Source of the DNA: an uncultured Roseobacter sp. | GTDB lineage: Bacteria; Pseudomonadota; Alphaproteobacteria; Rhodobacterales; Rhodobacteraceae | DNA length: 64,000 bases | Assembly (NCBI RefSeq): GCF_947488185.1 | Contig: NZ_CANKYM010000002.1 | Coordinates: 558,001 to 622,000 of the forward strand | Reading direction: 5' to 3' | In this document: positions 26,118 through 36,100 of the stretch, in pieces | How the letters are laid out: every line of letters begins with the position of its first letter | Position numbering within the stretch: the stretch's first letter is position 1 | Made by a program: the position numbers and the translations under genes | The notes under the pieces: model-generated | Seen by the model: the letters and a program-made list of their open reading frames with translations, nothing else | Told to the model about the DNA's origin: nothing | Databases searched by the model: none

Positions 26118-27025
26118 TCACCTGCCTTTGGATCAAGAACATCGCGCAGCCCGTCGCCCAGCAGGTTGAACGCCAGTGAGACGGTGAAAATGGCCAGCCC
26201 CGGTACCGTCGCCACCCACCAGTGATCAAGGATAAAGCGGCGCCCTTCGGAGATCATCGCGCCCCATTCCGGGCTGGGTGGCTGTGCGCCGAGGCCCAGA
26301 AAGCCCAGACCGGCGGCGGCGAGGATGATGCCCGCCATGTCCAGCGTGACCCGCACGATCAGCGAAGAGATGCAGAGCGGCCAGATATGTTTGGTGATGA
26401 TCCGGATCGGCCCGGCCCCCTGAAGCTTGATCGCGCTGATGTAGTCCGAGGAACGGATGGTTAGCGTCTCTGCCCGCGCGATCCGCGCATAGGGCGGCCA
26501 GGCGGTCAGGGAAATCGCCAGCACGGCGTTCTCGATCCCCGCACCAAGGGCGGCAACAAAGGCCAGTGCCAGCACAAGACGGGGAAAGGCCAGAAAGATG
26601 TCCGTAATCCGCATCAGTACCACGTCAGCCCACCCGCCGACATAGCCCGAGACGGTGCCCACCAGCAGGCCGGCAACGGGCGCAATCAGGGCCACGAGCG
26701 CCACGATATAGAGGGTGATCCGCGCCCCGTAGATCAGGCGCGAGAGGATATCGCGCCCCAGGCTGTCCGTACCAAAGATATGCCCGTCGGTGCCCAGGGG
26801 CGCCAGCCGGTTGCCAAGATCCTGGCTGAAAGGATCATGTGGCGCGAGGAGGGGCGCGGCGAAGGCGATCAGGATCAGCGCGATCAGAATGCCAAGACCG
26901 ACCATGGCCATGGTGTTTGACCGGAAGGACAACCAGCCCTGATAGAGCGCAGAGAGCTTGGCGTGCCGCCGCGAAGTTGGCGTTTCGGTCAGCAGCCATT
27001 GGCGCAGGGTTTGCGTTTCAGACAT
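26114..27025 (-). CDS. dppC: Peptide ABC transporter permease (DppC type)
   Basis: The 303-aa protein has a cytoplasmic N-terminus, the DppC-type first block NTMAMVGLGILIALILIAF, and the family segment LLAPHDPFSQDL followed by GTDSLGRDILSRLIYGAR. Five further helices include the EAA loop around ARAETLTIRSSDYISAIKLQ. A C-terminal WVATVPGLAIFTVSLAFNLL block is typical. It pairs with the DppB-type permease upstream, the two joined by TAATG. Confidence 0.9.
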   Translation of the reverse strand: MSETQTLRQWLLTETPTSRRHAKLSALYQGWLSFRSNTMAMVGLGILIALILIAFAAPLLAPHDPFSQDLGNRLAPLGTDGHIFGTDSLGRDILSRLIYGARITLYIVALVALIAPVAGLLVGTVSGYVGGWADVVLMRITDIFLAFPRLVLALAFVAALGAGIENAVLAISLTAWPPYARIARAETLTIRSSDYISAIKLQGAGPIRIITKHIWPLCISSLIVRVTLDMAGIILAAAGLGFLGLGAQPPSPEWGAMISEGRRFILDHWWVATVPGLAIFTVSLAFNLLGDGLRDVLDPKAGE

Positions 27026-28098
27026 TACTTCGCCCTCGGGTCGAAGACCTTGTAGAGCAGGTCGGAAAAGATATTGAGCAGGATGAAGATCAGCCCGACC
27101 ACCACAGTGCCACCCAGAACGGCGTTCATATCAGCACTCAGCAGGGCGGTGGTGATATAGCTGCCGATGCCCGGCCAGGAAAAGATGATCTCGGTCAGCA
27201 CGGAGCCTTCGAGCAGGTTGGCGTAGCTGAGCGCGATGACGGTGATCAACTGCACGCGGATGTTCTTGAAGGCGTGTTTCCAGACCACATCCCACTCGGA
27301 CATGCCTTTAACGCGGGCCGTTGTAATGTATTCGGCGCTGAGCTGTTCGAGCATGAAAGAGCGCGTCATCCGACTGATGTAGGCCAGCGAGAAATATCCC
27401 AGCAGGGAGGCGGGCAGGATGATGTGAGAAAAGGCGTCCTTGAAGACATCCCAGTTGCCATCAAGGGCGGCGTCCACAAGGATCAGGCCGGTGACGCTGG
27501 GCACCACATCGACGTAGAAAATGCCAACGCGGCCCGGCCCGCCGACCCATCCCAGAATTCCGTAGAAGATCAGCAGCCCCATCAGGCCCAGCCAGAAGAT
27601 CGGCATGGAATATCCCACAAGCGCCACAACGCGGGCAATCTGGTCGATCCAGGAGCCCTTGCGCACAGCGGCCAGCACGCCCAAAGGGACGCCCAGAACG
27701 ATGCCGAAGATGATCCCAAGCGTCGCCAGTTCCAGCGTGGCGGGGAAGACGCGGGCAATGTCTTCGGAGACGGGCCGCGCGTTCAGCAGGGAGGTGCCGA
27801 AGTCCAGATGCAGCACGTCCCAGATGTAATAGAGGAATTGCACCAGGAGCGGTTTGTCGAGACCCAGCTGTTGGTAGACCGCATCATAGGTCGATTGCGA
27901 TGCGCGCTCGCCCACGATGGCCAGAACAGGGTCGATCGGCATGACCCGCCCGATGATGAAGGTGATGAAAAGCAGCCCCAGCAGGGTCACCGCAATCGAG
28001 CCAAGCGTCAGCAGCGTGGTCCTGATAATCGGCCAAACCTGTTCTGACAGAGGCGCCCGCTGGGGGCGCCTCTGGTTGTTGTCCTCGGTGAGGGCCAT
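27025..28098 (-). CDS. dppB: Peptide ABC transporter permease (DppB type)
   Basis: The 357-aa protein begins with a hydrophilic stretch, then a membrane helix with TLLGLLFITFIIGRVMPIDP, the DppB-type opening, and QLGLDKPLLVQFLYYIWDVL. The EAA loop region RTARVKG-like sequence (TTARVKGMSEWDVVWKHAFK) lies near residue 232. LEGSVLTEIIFSWPGIGSYI near 285 is the C-terminal hallmark. It forms the translocation pore with DppC and starts directly after the stop codon of the binding-protein gene (TAAATG). Confidence 0.9.
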   Translation of the reverse strand: MALTEDNNQRRPQRAPLSEQVWPIIRTTLLTLGSIAVTLLGLLFITFIIGRVMPIDPVLAIVGERASQSTYDAVYQQLGLDKPLLVQFLYYIWDVLHLDFGTSLLNARPVSEDIARVFPATLELATLGIIFGIVLGVPLGVLAAVRKGSWIDQIARVVALVGYSMPIFWLGLMGLLIFYGILGWVGGPGRVGIFYVDVVPSVTGLILVDAALDGNWDVFKDAFSHIILPASLLGYFSLAYISRMTRSFMLEQLSAEYITTARVKGMSEWDVVWKHAFKNIRVQLITVIALSYANLLEGSVLTEIIFSWPGIGSYITTALLSADMNAVLGGTVVVGLIFILLNIFSDLLYKVFDPRAK

Positions 28099-29694
28099 TT
28101 ACTTGGTGACCTGCCAGTAGGCTGCGGCAGTGACCGCCTGACCGGTCGACCAATCCGTTACGTTGTCGCGCAGGGCGGATTGTTCGATCTGCTGGAACAT
28201 GACCACGAAGGGCGATGTTTCGCGGAATTCGGCCTGGATATCCAGATACATCTGCACCCGCTTGTCACGGTCGCCTTCGGTCACGGCTGCCGCAACCTTT
28301 TCGGTCAGACCGCCCGTGTCCCAGCTGTTGCGCCATGCCAGAAGACCGGTGGCATTGGCCTCGTCGGAGTTGTCGGGGTTATACGCAAAGGTGCCTGCAT
28401 TGGTCTGGGGATCAGGGTAATCCGGACCCCAGGCGCCGAGATAGACATCCAGTTCCCGCGCACGATACCGCGCCAGGATCTGCTTGGCGGTGCCCACGGT
28501 GATGTTGACCTTGATACCAGCCTGCGCCGCGGCATTCTGGAAGGATTGGCCGATCTCGATGCGCTCCTGCGCTTCGCGCACACCGATCTCAACCTCAAGC
28601 CCTTCGACACCGGCAGCGGCCAGCAGTTCCTTGGCTTTTTCGATGTTGTAGGAGAAGGGGTTTTCCTCGGAGGCACCCAGATAGGTGGCGGGCAGGAAGT
28701 TCTGGTGGATCGTATACTGACCGTTCAGAAAGCTGTTCTTCATGCCTTCATAGTCGACCAGATACTTGAACGCCTGACGCACTTCCGGCTTGGAAAGCTC
28801 GGGGTGCTTCTGGTTCAGCGCCAGATACATCAGACGCCCTTTCAGCTCATCCGCGATCTTCACACCATCGGCGGCAGACGCCCCTGCAATGTCTTCGGGG
28901 TTCAGATTGCGCGCGATATCAATGTCGCCACGCTCCAGCAGCAGGCGCTGGGAGGCGCTTTCAATCACGTGGCGCACGATCACGCGCTCCATCGTCGGGG
29001 CACCGCCGTAGTAGTCGGGGTTGGACGACAAGGTGACGCTCTCATTTGGCTTCCAGCTGTCCAGCTTGTAGGGGCCGGAGCCTGCGGAATTGGTTTTCAG
29101 CCAAGTGTTGCCCATGTCGCCATCGACTTCATTGGCCATCACTACTTCCTTGTCGACGATGCCGCCGATGGTCGCGGTCAGGCAGTTCAGCACGAAGGAG
29201 GTCGCGTATTTCTTGTCGGTCGTGATGATCAGCTTGTTGCCCTCGGCGCGGATGGTTTCGGCCGCGTTCTCGGGTGTGAAGCCGAACTGCGTCAGAATGA
29301 ACGCGGGCGTCTTGTTCAGGATCACCGCGCGTTGCAGTGAGAAGGCCGCGTCCTCGGCCCGCACCGGATTGCCGGAATGGAATGTCACGCCTTCGCGCAT
29401 GGTGAAGGTGATGGTTTTGCCGTCTTCGGACACATCCCAGCTTTCGGCCAGATCGGGCTTGTAGCCTGCCGCAAGGTCGTTCGGGTCGAGATTGACCAGA
29501 CGGCCATAGACATTGCGGCTGATGTCGGAGCCCGCAAATTCAAAGCTTTCGGCCGGGTCGACGGTTGTGACGTCATCAATCCGGTGCGCGATCACCAGCA
29601 TGTTCGCCGGTGTCTCGGCCACCGCCGAGAACGACGTCACGCTGACCGCCAGGCCAATCGCCACGCTTGTCAGTAGTCTGTTGAATGCATTCAT
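28099..29694 (-). CDS. dppA: Peptide ABC transporter substrate-binding protein
   Basis: The 531-aa protein has a signal peptide (MNAFNRLLTSVAIGLAVSVT, cleavage near AVA-ET) and an SBP_bac_5 fold. TVDPAESFEFAGSDISRNVY near residue 50, then TITFTMREGVTFHSGNPVRA and AAFSLQRAV near 95-115, and LGAWGPDYPDPQTNAGTFAY near 430 are family blocks. It captures short peptides in the periplasm. The start at 29694 has AGGAGAGGTACTCAAA upstream; the longer frame from 29760 lacks a signal. The adjacent dipeptidase gene supports a dipeptide substrate. Confidence 0.89.
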   Translation of the reverse strand: MNAFNRLLTSVAIGLAVSVTSFSAVAETPANMLVIAHRIDDVTTVDPAESFEFAGSDISRNVYGRLVNLDPNDLAAGYKPDLAESWDVSEDGKTITFTMREGVTFHSGNPVRAEDAAFSLQRAVILNKTPAFILTQFGFTPENAAETIRAEGNKLIITTDKKYATSFVLNCLTATIGGIVDKEVVMANEVDGDMGNTWLKTNSAGSGPYKLDSWKPNESVTLSSNPDYYGGAPTMERVIVRHVIESASQRLLLERGDIDIARNLNPEDIAGASAADGVKIADELKGRLMYLALNQKHPELSKPEVRQAFKYLVDYEGMKNSFLNGQYTIHQNFLPATYLGASEENPFSYNIEKAKELLAAAGVEGLEVEIGVREAQERIEIGQSFQNAAAQAGIKVNITVGTAKQILARYRARELDVYLGAWGPDYPDPQTNAGTFAYNPDNSDEANATGLLAWRNSWDTGGLTEKVAAAVTEGDRDKRVQMYLDIQAEFRETSPFVVMFQQIEQSALRDNVTDWSTGQAVTAAAYWQVTK

Positions 29695-29747
29695 TTTGAG
29701 TACCTCTCCTGTTTCGTTTCCGTTATTTTTGCGCGTGGCATCCGGGG

Positions 29748-30860
29748 TCATGTCCCCCATGTTTTCTTAAGCACACGCAGCCAGTTCTTGTGGCAAAGCT
29801 TGGTGATCAAAGCATCGTCATATCCATGCTTTGCCATCGCTTGCCTCAATTTAGGCAACGCTGCACAAGAGGTAAGCTCCTCTGGCACAACGGCCCCGTC
29901 GTAATCCGATCCAAAGCCCACGCGGTCTTCGCCCAGATGCTCGATCAGGTGATCGAGATGTTTCAGCATTTGCGCCAGCGGCACATCCGCCAGCATGCGG
30001 CCATCGTCCCGCAGAAAGGCGACGGCGAAATTCAGACCAACCATCCCATCGCTCTCGCGGATTGCGGCCAGCTGTTTGTCGGTCAGGTTCCGGCTGTGCG
30101 GGCAGATGGCATGCGCATTGGAATGGGTTGCCACCAGCGGTTTGCTGGAATGCCGCGCCACGTCCCAGAACCCCGCCTCGTTCAGATGCGACAGGTCTAC
30201 CATGATGCCGAGCTCGTTGCACCGTTTTACGAGGCGCAGACCATGGTCGGTCAGGCCATCGCCGGTGTCGGGCGCGCTGGGATAGCGGAAGGGCACGCCG
30301 TGCCCAAAGATGGTTTCGCGACTCCAGACGGGCCCGATGGACCGCAACCCCGCCTGATAGAGCACCTCCAGCGTGTGCAGATCAGGGTCAATCGCCTCGG
30401 CCCCTTCAATGTGAAAGATCGCGGCAATTCGGCCATCGGCATGTGCGTTTTCGATCTCATGCGCCGTCCGGCACACCGTCAAGGCGCCCCGCTTTTCCAG
30501 ATCGAAAAGGATCGCGGCCTGCGCCATCGCAACCGGAAAAGCATCTTCCCAATCAATGGGTTCCGGCAATGGCAGATCATACCTGGGCTTGCTCATTTCT
30601 TTGAACTTGAAGTCAAGATCGACGGGCGAGGGGACGTAGACTGCAAAGAAGCCGCCGCCAAATCCACCCGCTTGCGCGGTGGGCAGATCAATCGCGCCCT
30701 CACGACCGGTGACAAAGCTTTCGCTTGCCGTGAGGCCGCCCGCGCGGTGCAGTTTCAGCAGCACGTCGTTGTGGCCATCAAAGATGGCTGGCGTCGCGGA
30801 ATCAGTCACGGTGTCTTGCCCCCAAGGAACCCTGAGACACTGTATGTCAGTAATTCTCAT
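29748..30860 (-). CDS. Membrane (renal-type) dipeptidase, peptidase family M19
   Basis: The protein of up to 370 aa has the M19 zinc motif FDGHNDVLL near residue 28, the bridging Glu in HIEGAEA near 146, HSNAHAICPHSRNLTDKQ near 241-258, and GFGSDYDGAV near 305. It hydrolyses dipeptides with binuclear zinc. It begins the operon that continues with the peptide importer, so imported dipeptides would be cleaved by it. The start is uncertain: ATG at 30860 has no clear ribosome site, while a GTG at 30809 follows GGGGGCAAG and directly precedes the conserved domain. Confidence 0.86.
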   Translation of the reverse strand: MRITDIQCLRVPWGQDTVTDSATPAIFDGHNDVLLKLHRAGGLTASESFVTGREGAIDLPTAQAGGFGGGFFAVYVPSPVDLDFKFKEMSKPRYDLPLPEPIDWEDAFPVAMAQAAILFDLEKRGALTVCRTAHEIENAHADGRIAAIFHIEGAEAIDPDLHTLEVLYQAGLRSIGPVWSRETIFGHGVPFRYPSAPDTGDGLTDHGLRLVKRCNELGIMVDLSHLNEAGFWDVARHSSKPLVATHSNAHAICPHSRNLTDKQLAAIRESDGMVGLNFAVAFLRDDGRMLADVPLAQMLKHLDHLIEHLGEDRVGFGSDYDGAVVPEELTSCAALPKLRQAMAKHGYDDALITKLCHKNWLRVLKKTWGT

Positions 30861-30878
30861 AGACCAGAGGCAATGACT

Positions 30879-30891
30879 TGATAATATATCA
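30879..30891. promoter_or_regulatory. Candidate LysR-type operator
   Basis: TGATAATATATCA is an inverted repeat of the T-N11-A form recognised by LysR regulators. It lies in the short AT-rich gap between the divergent dipeptidase and LysR genes, where such a regulator would control both directions. Confidence 0.5.
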
Positions 30892-30921
30892 TACCTTAAT
30901 GAGGAATGCGCAGAGGGCACA

Positions 30922-31830
30922 ATGGGCACAAAAACATGGCACAGCCTGCCGGAATACCAGGCGTTGCGGGCCTTGATGGAGAGTGGCACGACCTCCAAGG
31001 CGGCGATCCGGCTGGGCCTGTCGCAGTCCGCGATCAGCCGTTCCATCGCCAATCTGGAGGCGCGCACGGGGCGGATTCTCTTTGAGCGCGACGGTGGTCG
31101 GCTGCGCCCCACGAACGAGGCGGCGCAGATGAACAGGCGGCTTGATCCGCTGTTTGAGGCGCTCGACCGGATCGACGGCCCGCCGGAGGTGGCGCAGGAA
31201 TCGCTTCGGATCATCGCGCCCCCAACCTATGCGCACCGGTTTTTGGTGCACCACATTGCGACCTTTCTGAAAACCAATCCGCACTTTTTCATCAGCCTTG
31301 AGGTCTCACCCTCCGAAGACGTCATCCGCGGCATTCTGGAGCAGCGGTTTGACCTCGGCGTCACCGGGGTGGAACTGTCCCGCGATGGGGTGAAGCTGAC
31401 ACCTTACCGGTCTTCCACGGCCGTCTGCGCCATGGGACGGGATCACCCCCTGGCCGGGCGCGCAGAGATCCATCCCGAAGATCTCGACGGGCAGGCGCTG
31501 ATTGCGTTGACCCATCGCCACGCCCGCCGGGCCCAGCTGGAAAAAGTGCTACATGCCTGCCGCAGCACCCCCCGAATCGTGGCGGAGGCATCGACCTCCG
31601 TTGCCGCGGTTGACCTTGTCAAAGAGGGCCTCGGCGTGACCATCGTGAACCCGTTCCCCATCGTTCAATACCGGTCTGACGATCTGGTGTTCCGCCCCTT
31701 TGCATCCCAGATCGAATACCGCAGCTACTTCGTCACCCCGGATCATGGCCCGGTGCCCAGCATCACCCGCGCGTTTATGCGGCACTTGCGATTGCACACC
31801 GCAACGGATGCATTTTCCGAAAAGGCATAG
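30922..31830 (+). CDS. LysR-family transcriptional regulator
   Basis: The 302-aa protein has an N-terminal winged helix-turn-helix: ALRALMESGTTSKAAIRLGL then SQSAISRSIANLEARTGRIL (residues 14-53). An effector-binding domain follows from about residue 90. The ribosome site is AGAGGG. It is divergent from the dipeptidase/peptide-importer operon and very likely regulates it, following the usual LysR layout. The coinducer cannot be inferred beyond a likely peptide or amino-acid signal. Confidence 0.9.
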   Translation: MGTKTWHSLPEYQALRALMESGTTSKAAIRLGLSQSAISRSIANLEARTGRILFERDGGRLRPTNEAAQMNRRLDPLFEALDRIDGPPEVAQESLRIIAPPTYAHRFLVHHIATFLKTNPHFFISLEVSPSEDVIRGILEQRFDLGVTGVELSRDGVKLTPYRSSTAVCAMGRDHPLAGRAEIHPEDLDGQALIALTHRHARRAQLEKVLHACRSTPRIVAEASTSVAAVDLVKEGLGVTIVNPFPIVQYRSDDLVFRPFASQIEYRSYFVTPDHGPVPSITRAFMRHLRLHTATDAFSEKA

Positions 31831-32025
31831 CTTGCGGCGAACTGTCACGTCAGACACTGGCTCATATTGCAGCAGGTGCTGCTTTCGGCGTCGTCTGGCA
31901 TCGACTTTGCTTCCATGCTGACAGCAATTGACAGGGGAGAGTTGCCAATTCTCATAAATCTACTTTCAATCCTCCGAACCCGGTTTAAGTTGCCCGGAGC
32001 AAGAATCCATTTGGCGGACCCAAAT

Positions 32026-33153
32026 ATGAAACGTTTTACCGCGATGCTGCTTGCCGTCAGCATGACTGCTTTCTCTCCTATGGTCATGGCACAGCAGGGG
32101 CCTCCGCCAGTGACCGTTGCCCACCCGGTCGTGAAGACAATTGTCGAGGACGACGAGTTTGTCGGACGTTTTGAAGCCCGGGCGGAAGTTGTGTTGCGCG
32201 CACGGGTGTCGGGGTACCTGGAGACGGTCCATTTCAAGGACGGAAGCCTGGTTGAACAGGATCAGCTCTTGTTCTCGATTGACCAGCGCCAGTTCGACAC
32301 GGCGCTGCGGCAGGCGCAGGCGCAGATCGACGTTGCCCAGGCGACATATGATTTCGCCGAAGAGCAGCTTGAACGGGCGCAGTCCCTGATCCAGAACGGC
32401 AACATTCCGCAAAGCACGGTGGATCAGCGGCGCGAGGCTTACCTCGCGGCACAAGGCGCGTTGGAGCAGGGGCGTGCGGCGCTGGAACTGGCACAGCTGG
32501 ACTATGAATATTCGCAAATCCGCGCGCCCATGGCCGGGCGGATTGACCGGCGTCAGGTCGATCCCGGCAATCTGGTTTCCGCCAACGAGACGGTGCTGAC
32601 CACCATTGTGGCCTCTGATCCGGTGTATTTCTATTTCGACATCGATGAACGCTACTTCCTAGCCTACGCACGGGATGCGCGCGCGCGGGGGGTGTCGCTG
32701 CAGGAAGGCGGCGGCGGGCTGGAGGTCAAGGTGACCCTCTCGGATGAAAGCATTCCGCCGCAGTCGGGATATCTGGATTTCTCCGAAAACCGGATCGACC
32801 GGGAGACCGGCACCATGCGCATCCGGGCGGTGTTGGAAAACCCCAATGAGCTGCTCACGCCGGGGCTTTTTGGGCGGGTGAATGTGCCCGGCTCGTTGCC
32901 CTATGAAGGCGTGTTGCTGCCGGATGAGGCGATTGTGGCGGATCAGAACCGCCGGCTGGTGATGAGTGTCGATGAACAGGGCAATGTGATCCCGCTGGAG
33001 GTCCGCCCCGGGCCGCGCATTGATGGTTACCGGGTGATCCGCGACGGGCTGGATGGCTCTGAGACAATCGTGGTCGAAGGCGTCGTGCGCGCCCGGCCAG
33101 GCAGCGTGGTAACGCCTGAAATGGTTGACCTTCCCCTGATCGCGGAAAACTGA
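32026..33153 (+). CDS. RND efflux periplasmic adaptor (membrane fusion protein)
   Basis: The 375-aa protein starts MKRFTAMLLAVSMTAFSPMV and has a cleavable signal ending MA-QQ; no lipobox Cys follows, so it is not a lipoprotein. The lipoyl half-motifs are VVLRARVSGYLETVHFKDGS near residue 60 and SQIRAPMAGRIDRRQVDPGN near 165. They flank an alpha-hairpin, and a beta-barrel region with PVYFYFDIDERYFLAY follows. It links the inner-membrane pump to an outer-membrane channel. The pump gene begins one base after the stop. No TolC-like gene is in the window. The 195-base gap before the gene shows no clear operator. Confidence 0.9.
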   Translation: MKRFTAMLLAVSMTAFSPMVMAQQGPPPVTVAHPVVKTIVEDDEFVGRFEARAEVVLRARVSGYLETVHFKDGSLVEQDQLLFSIDQRQFDTALRQAQAQIDVAQATYDFAEEQLERAQSLIQNGNIPQSTVDQRREAYLAAQGALEQGRAALELAQLDYEYSQIRAPMAGRIDRRQVDPGNLVSANETVLTTIVASDPVYFYFDIDERYFLAYARDARARGVSLQEGGGGLEVKVTLSDESIPPQSGYLDFSENRIDRETGTMRIRAVLENPNELLTPGLFGRVNVPGSLPYEGVLLPDEAIVADQNRRLVMSVDEQGNVIPLEVRPGPRIDGYRVIRDGLDGSETIVVEGVVRARPGSVVTPEMVDLPLIAEN

Positions 33154-33154
33154 G

Positions 33155-36100
33155 ATGGGCCGTTTTTTCGTCAGCCGCCCGATCTTCGCCGCGGTGATTT
33201 CGATCCTGCTGACCATTGTCGGCATCGTCTCCTACTTCCAGTTGCCGATTGAGCAATACCCGCAAATCGCGCCGCCCTCGATTGTCGTGCGCGCCAACTA
33301 TCCCGGCGCGGATGCGGCGACGGTGGCGGCCACCGTCGCGACGCCGCTGGAGCAGGAGATCAACGGCGTTGAAAACATGCTCTACCTGTCATCCTATTCG
33401 ACAGCCGATGGCGCGATGAGCCTGACGATCACCTTCGAGTTGGGCACCGATCTGGATGCCGCACAGGTGCTTGTGCAGAACCGCGTGGCGATTGCCGAGC
33501 CGCGCCTGCCGCAGGAAGTGCGGTCGCTTGGGGTGACGACCACCAAATCCTCCCCCGACCTGATGATGGTCGTGCATATGCTGTCCCCGGACGAGAGCTT
33601 TGATCAGCTCTATGTCTCGAATTACGCGCGGTCACGGGTGCGCGACAGGCTGGTCCGGCTGGACGGGGTTGGCGATCTGATCATTTTCGGAGAGCGGGAA
33701 TTCTCCGCCCGCGTGTGGCTCGACCCGGACAAGCTGGCTTCGCTGGGCCTGACGGCGGGCGACGTGGTCGATGCGCTGCGCGAGCAGAACGTGCAGGTGT
33801 CGGGTGGCTCGCTGGGCGCGCCGCCGAACGCCAGCGACAGTGCTTTTCAGGTCGCGATCACCACGCAAGGACGCCTGCAGACGCCGCGTGAATTTGGGCG
33901 GGTCATTGTGCGCGCCTCGGAAGAGGGCAGGGTGGTCCGGGTCCGCGATGTGGCGCGCGTTGAAATCGGGGCACGGTCGTACATCACGAATAGCTATCTG
34001 AACAATAAACCGGCGGTCGCGCTGGGGATTTTCCAACGGCCCGGCTCCAACGCGCTGGCCTCTGCGGATGAGATCATATCGGTGATGGAGGAGCTTTCCG
34101 AAGACTTCCCGGCGGGTCTTGAATATCAGGTGGTCTACAACCCGACCGAGTTCATCGCCGCTTCGGTCAACGCCGTTTACAAAACGATCTTCGAGGCGGT
34201 GCTGCTGGTCGTCATTGTGATCATCGTCTTCCTGCAGAACTGGCGCACGGCGCTGATCCCGCTGTTGGCCATCCCGGTGTCGCTGATCGGCACCTTTGCG
34301 GTGATGCTGGCGCTGGGGTACACGCTCAATCTGCTCACGCTCTTTGGCTTGATCCTGGCCATCGGCATCGTGGTGGATGACGCCATCGTGGTGGTCGAGA
34401 ACGTGGAGCGCAACATCGCGGACGGGATGAGTCCGCGCGATGCCTCCGCCCGCACGATGGACGAAGTGCAGGGGGCGATCATTGGCACCACGCTGGTGCT
34501 GATCGCGGTCTTTGTGCCCTCAGCCTTTGTGCCGGGGATCACTGGGCAGTTCTACACGCAGTTTGCCGTGACCATCTCCGTGGCGACGATCATTTCCTCG
34601 ATCAACTCGCTGAGCCTCTCGCCTGCCATGGCGGCCATCCTGCTGAAATCCAAGGATGCGTCAGAACGGCCCAGTCCGCTGGCGCGGATTACCGGGCCCC
34701 TGTCGCGCGGGTTCAATCGCGGCTTTGATGCCGTGACGCGCGGATACACCCGCGTGGTACGGCTGCTGGTGGGTTCCACGGCGATGATCGTCCTGTCGCT
34801 CGCGGTCTTCGTGGGCCTTTTGGGCGCCACCTATCTGGTCAATGAACAAGTCCCCACCGGGTTCATTCCTGAGGCGGATCAGGGCTATGCCATTGTCGTT
34901 GTGCAATTGCCGGATGGCGCGTCGCTGGAGCGCACCGACGCGGTGATGAAACAGGCAACGGAGGTCGCCCTGAGCACGCCCGGTGTGACAAATGCCGTTG
35001 CCTTTGCCGGCTTCTCTGGTGCGACGTTCACCAATGCAACCAATCAGGGGGTGATCTTCACCACCTTTGAAAGCTTCGAGGACCGGGCGAAAAGCGGCAC
35101 CACGGCGGGCATGATCATCGGCCAGCTCTTTGGCCGCATGCAGAGCCTGCGCGAGGCTTTCATCATCGCCATCGCCCCGCCCGCTGTCAGCGGTGTGGGC
35201 AACGGCGGCGGGTTCAAGCTGCAGTTCAAGGAGAACGAAAGCGCGGATATGTCCCGCGTTCTGGGCTCGGCCTATGCGATCATGGGCGCCTCGCAGCAGT
35301 CTGATCAGGTGCAGGGGCTGTTCACCACCTTCTCCGCCTCCTCACCGCAGGTGTTCCTGGAGATTGACCGGGTGCGGGCGCAGATGCTGAACGTGCCCAT
35401 CGGGTCGATTTTTGAAACCCTCGCGATCAATCTCGGCTCGTCCTACGTGAATGATTTCAATGCCTTCGGTCGTCTGTTCCAGGTGCGGGCGCAGGCCGAT
35501 GAACGGTTCCGGCTGGAGGAGGAGGACATCTCCACCCTGCGCGTGCGGTCTGCCACCGGCGCTCTGGTCCCGCTGGGCACGCTTGTGTCCATCCGGGAAA
35601 CCGCCGGACCCGCCCTGGTGCAACGCTACAACCAACAGGTCTCCGTGCCTGTTCAGGGTTCAGCGGCAGCCGGTGTTTCGACCGGTGACGCATTGATCGT
35701 GATGGAAGAACTGGCGCAGTCGATCATGCCGCCGGGGGTCGACTTTGAATGGACTGAGCTGGCCCTTCAGGAGCGGAACCAGGGCAATACCGCCGCCTAC
35801 ATCTTCGCCTTCTCGATCCTCTTTGCCTTCCTGTTTCTGGCAGCACTCTATGAGAGCTGGGTCCTGCCCGTTGCCATCATCCTGATTGTGCCGCTGTCGA
35901 TCCTCGGCGCGCTTCTGGGTGTTCTTTATCGCGGGATGGACAACAACATCCTGACGCAGGTGGGATTGATCGTGCTGGTGGGTCTTGCGGCGAAAAACGC
36001 GATTATGATCGTGGAGTTTGCCAAACAGGCGCAGGAAGAACGGGGGCTGGACCCGGTCGAGGCCGCACTCGAGGCGAGCCGTCTGCGGTTCCGTCCGATC

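Noticed and set aside
26839..28047. Plus-strand frame of 402 codons full of Gln, His and Asp
   Set aside because: Antisense to the dppB and dppC permease genes; such composition is the usual mirror of membrane-protein codons.
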